Assembly (NCBI GenBank): GCA_937891805.1
Contig: CALATK010000180.1
Location: 1-5,602 of the forward strand
Source of the DNA: an uncultured Fibrobacter sp.
Lineage (GTDB): Bacteria > Fibrobacterota > Fibrobacteria > Fibrobacterales > Fibrobacteraceae
DNA: 5,602 nucleotides
Direction of reading: 5' to 3'
This document shows, piece by piece, positions 5,088-5,602 of the stretch (the first letter of the stretch is position 1; every line of letters starts with the position of its first letter). Below the pieces are notes generated by a model. It did not search any database, was not told where the DNA came from, and worked only from the letters and a program-made list of their open reading frames with translations. The position numbers and the translations under genes are program-made.

Positions 5088-5101
5088 GGGGGCAATCCCC
5101 C
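5088..5101 (-). repeat. Small GC hairpin directly after the barrel stop codon
   Basis: On the minus strand, the TAA stop (5110-5108) is followed by six T and then GGGGG-ATTG-CCCCC (5101-5088). The T-run precedes rather than follows the stem, so it is not itself a terminator in this direction. With the T-tract hairpin 20 bases further on it forms a double-hairpin mRNA end, which may protect against 3' exonucleases. Confidence 0.55.
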
Positions 5102-5107
5102 AAAAAA

Positions 5108-5602
5108 TTAGATGTCCAGGTCGATACCTACGCCCACACCGCGGCTTTCACGCTTGTAGGTATTCTTGCCGTATTCCACGTCTTCTTCCCAGTCCTTATA
5201 CAGGGAATGGAAATAGCCCAGGTTGAACTTGAGCCAGTCGGTAGCCCTGAAGGCAAGGCCGAAACCGAAGGTGGTATTGTCCAGAATGATGCTCATCTCG
5301 CTCAGGTATTCGTCGGAGAGGTTGTAGCGGGTCACCTGCACGCCACCGCTCAATGTCCAGCGGGTCAAGAAATCCACTTCCACGCCGTAGAGGAACTCGT
5401 CGGTATCGTCAGCATACTTTTCCTGCTTACCGGGGAGGTTCGCCTTGGAGTCGAACCAATGGCCATAACCCAGGCTCAAGCGCAGGTTGTCCAGCAGGGA
5501 GTAAGTAAGGCCCGCGTAGATGGAGGCGGGAATGTCGTTGTCGCTCTTGACGCCGTCATCGTAGCTGTCAATGCCCACCTGGTTCACCTTGGTGTCGTTT
5601 TC
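5108..5602 (-). CDS. Outer-membrane beta-barrel protein, C-terminal part (possibly FadL/OmpP1-like)
   Basis: The last 164 residues of a protein whose start lies beyond the window; the frame is open to the edge (first visible residues ENDTKVNQVG). An internal GTG at 5587 is not a likely start, since open frame continues upstream of it. The sequence is a run of amphipathic strands with alternating hydrophobic and polar residues and aromatic girdle positions: SIYAGLTYSL, LRLSLGYGHWF, FLYGVEVDFL, WTLSGGVQVTRY, FGFGLAFRAT, LKFNLGYFHSLY and the closing GVGVGIDLDI. Charged, variable loops lie between (such as DWEEDVEYGKNTYKRE). This is the look of a transmembrane barrel end in the outer membrane. 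The TYKRESRGVGVGIDLDI closing strand is reminiscent of FadL/OmpP1 transporters, but the diagnostic N-terminal hatch is not in view and the last residue is Ile rather than the usual Phe/Tyr/Trp. The transport substrate is unknown. Confidence 0.78.
   Translation of the reverse strand, partial: ENDTKVNQVGIDSYDDGVKSDNDIPASIYAGLTYSLLDNLRLSLGYGHWFDSKANLPGKQEKYADDTDEFLYGVEVDFLTRWTLSGGVQVTRYNLSDEYLSEMSIILDNTTFGFGLAFRATDWLKFNLGYFHSLYKDWEEDVEYGKNTYKRESRGVGVGIDLDI

Noticed and set aside
5088..5101. GGGGG-ATTG-CCCCC read as an intrinsic terminator
   Set aside because: The T-run is on the wrong side of the stem for the minus-strand gene, and on the plus strand it is followed by A, not T. The hairpin at 5046-5067 has the correct layout.
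1..5602. CRISPR array, tRNA, riboswitch or transposase
   Set aside because: I found no regularly spaced repeats, no cloverleaf with GTTC-type T-arm, no recognised riboswitch core and no transposase or recombinase motif.

Overview
The window looks like a chromosomal segment of a Fibrobacter-type bacterium. This is inferred from the lipoprotein style (Ser/Gly/Thr-rich linkers and a C-terminal domain of a kind I associate with Fibrobacter surface proteins), from the promoter style (TATATTT boxes close to gene starts) and from a bacterial type-A RNase P RNA. No database search was possible, so the genus is a judgement.

Layout. Positions 1-213 are intergenic, with a small structured repeat (46-94). 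On the minus strand follow an HTH-protein fragment with no start (214-369), an intact AAA/DUF4143 ATPase (370-1605), a broken alpha/beta hydrolase (about 1707-1909) and an intact short-chain dehydrogenase/reductase (1916-2626). The SDR and the dead hydrolase formed an operon 6 nt apart. The ATPase has its own good promoter (TTGATT-N17-TATATT). The only plus-strand gene is rnpB (2753-3130), followed by a strong 12-bp hairpin terminator (3137-3170). Convergent to it lies a 531-aa two-repeat lipoprotein (3291-4886, minus) with a near-consensus promoter. At the right edge is the C-terminal part of an outer-membrane beta-barrel protein (5108-5602, minus), which ends in two hairpins, the second a T-tract terminator.

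How the parts relate. The segment between about 185 and 2705 looks like an accessory patch beside the housekeeping gene rnpB. It holds an ATPase of a commonly multicopy, mobile-looking family with a truncated gene on each side, and a 14-bp direct repeat lies at both ends. The lipoprotein and barrel protein are both envelope proteins but have separate transcription signals.

The main cross-cutting observation is that four genes share the same TATATTT box. In rnpB its distance to the predicted RNA 5' end gives a ruler. Applied to the ATPase and SDR genes, the ruler puts transcription starts on or within about 1 nt of the ATG, so both mRNAs are probably leaderless, whereas the lipoprotein gene has a normal leader with a GGAGG ribosome site. 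I see no CRISPR array, tRNA, transposase or clear novel multi-gene system.
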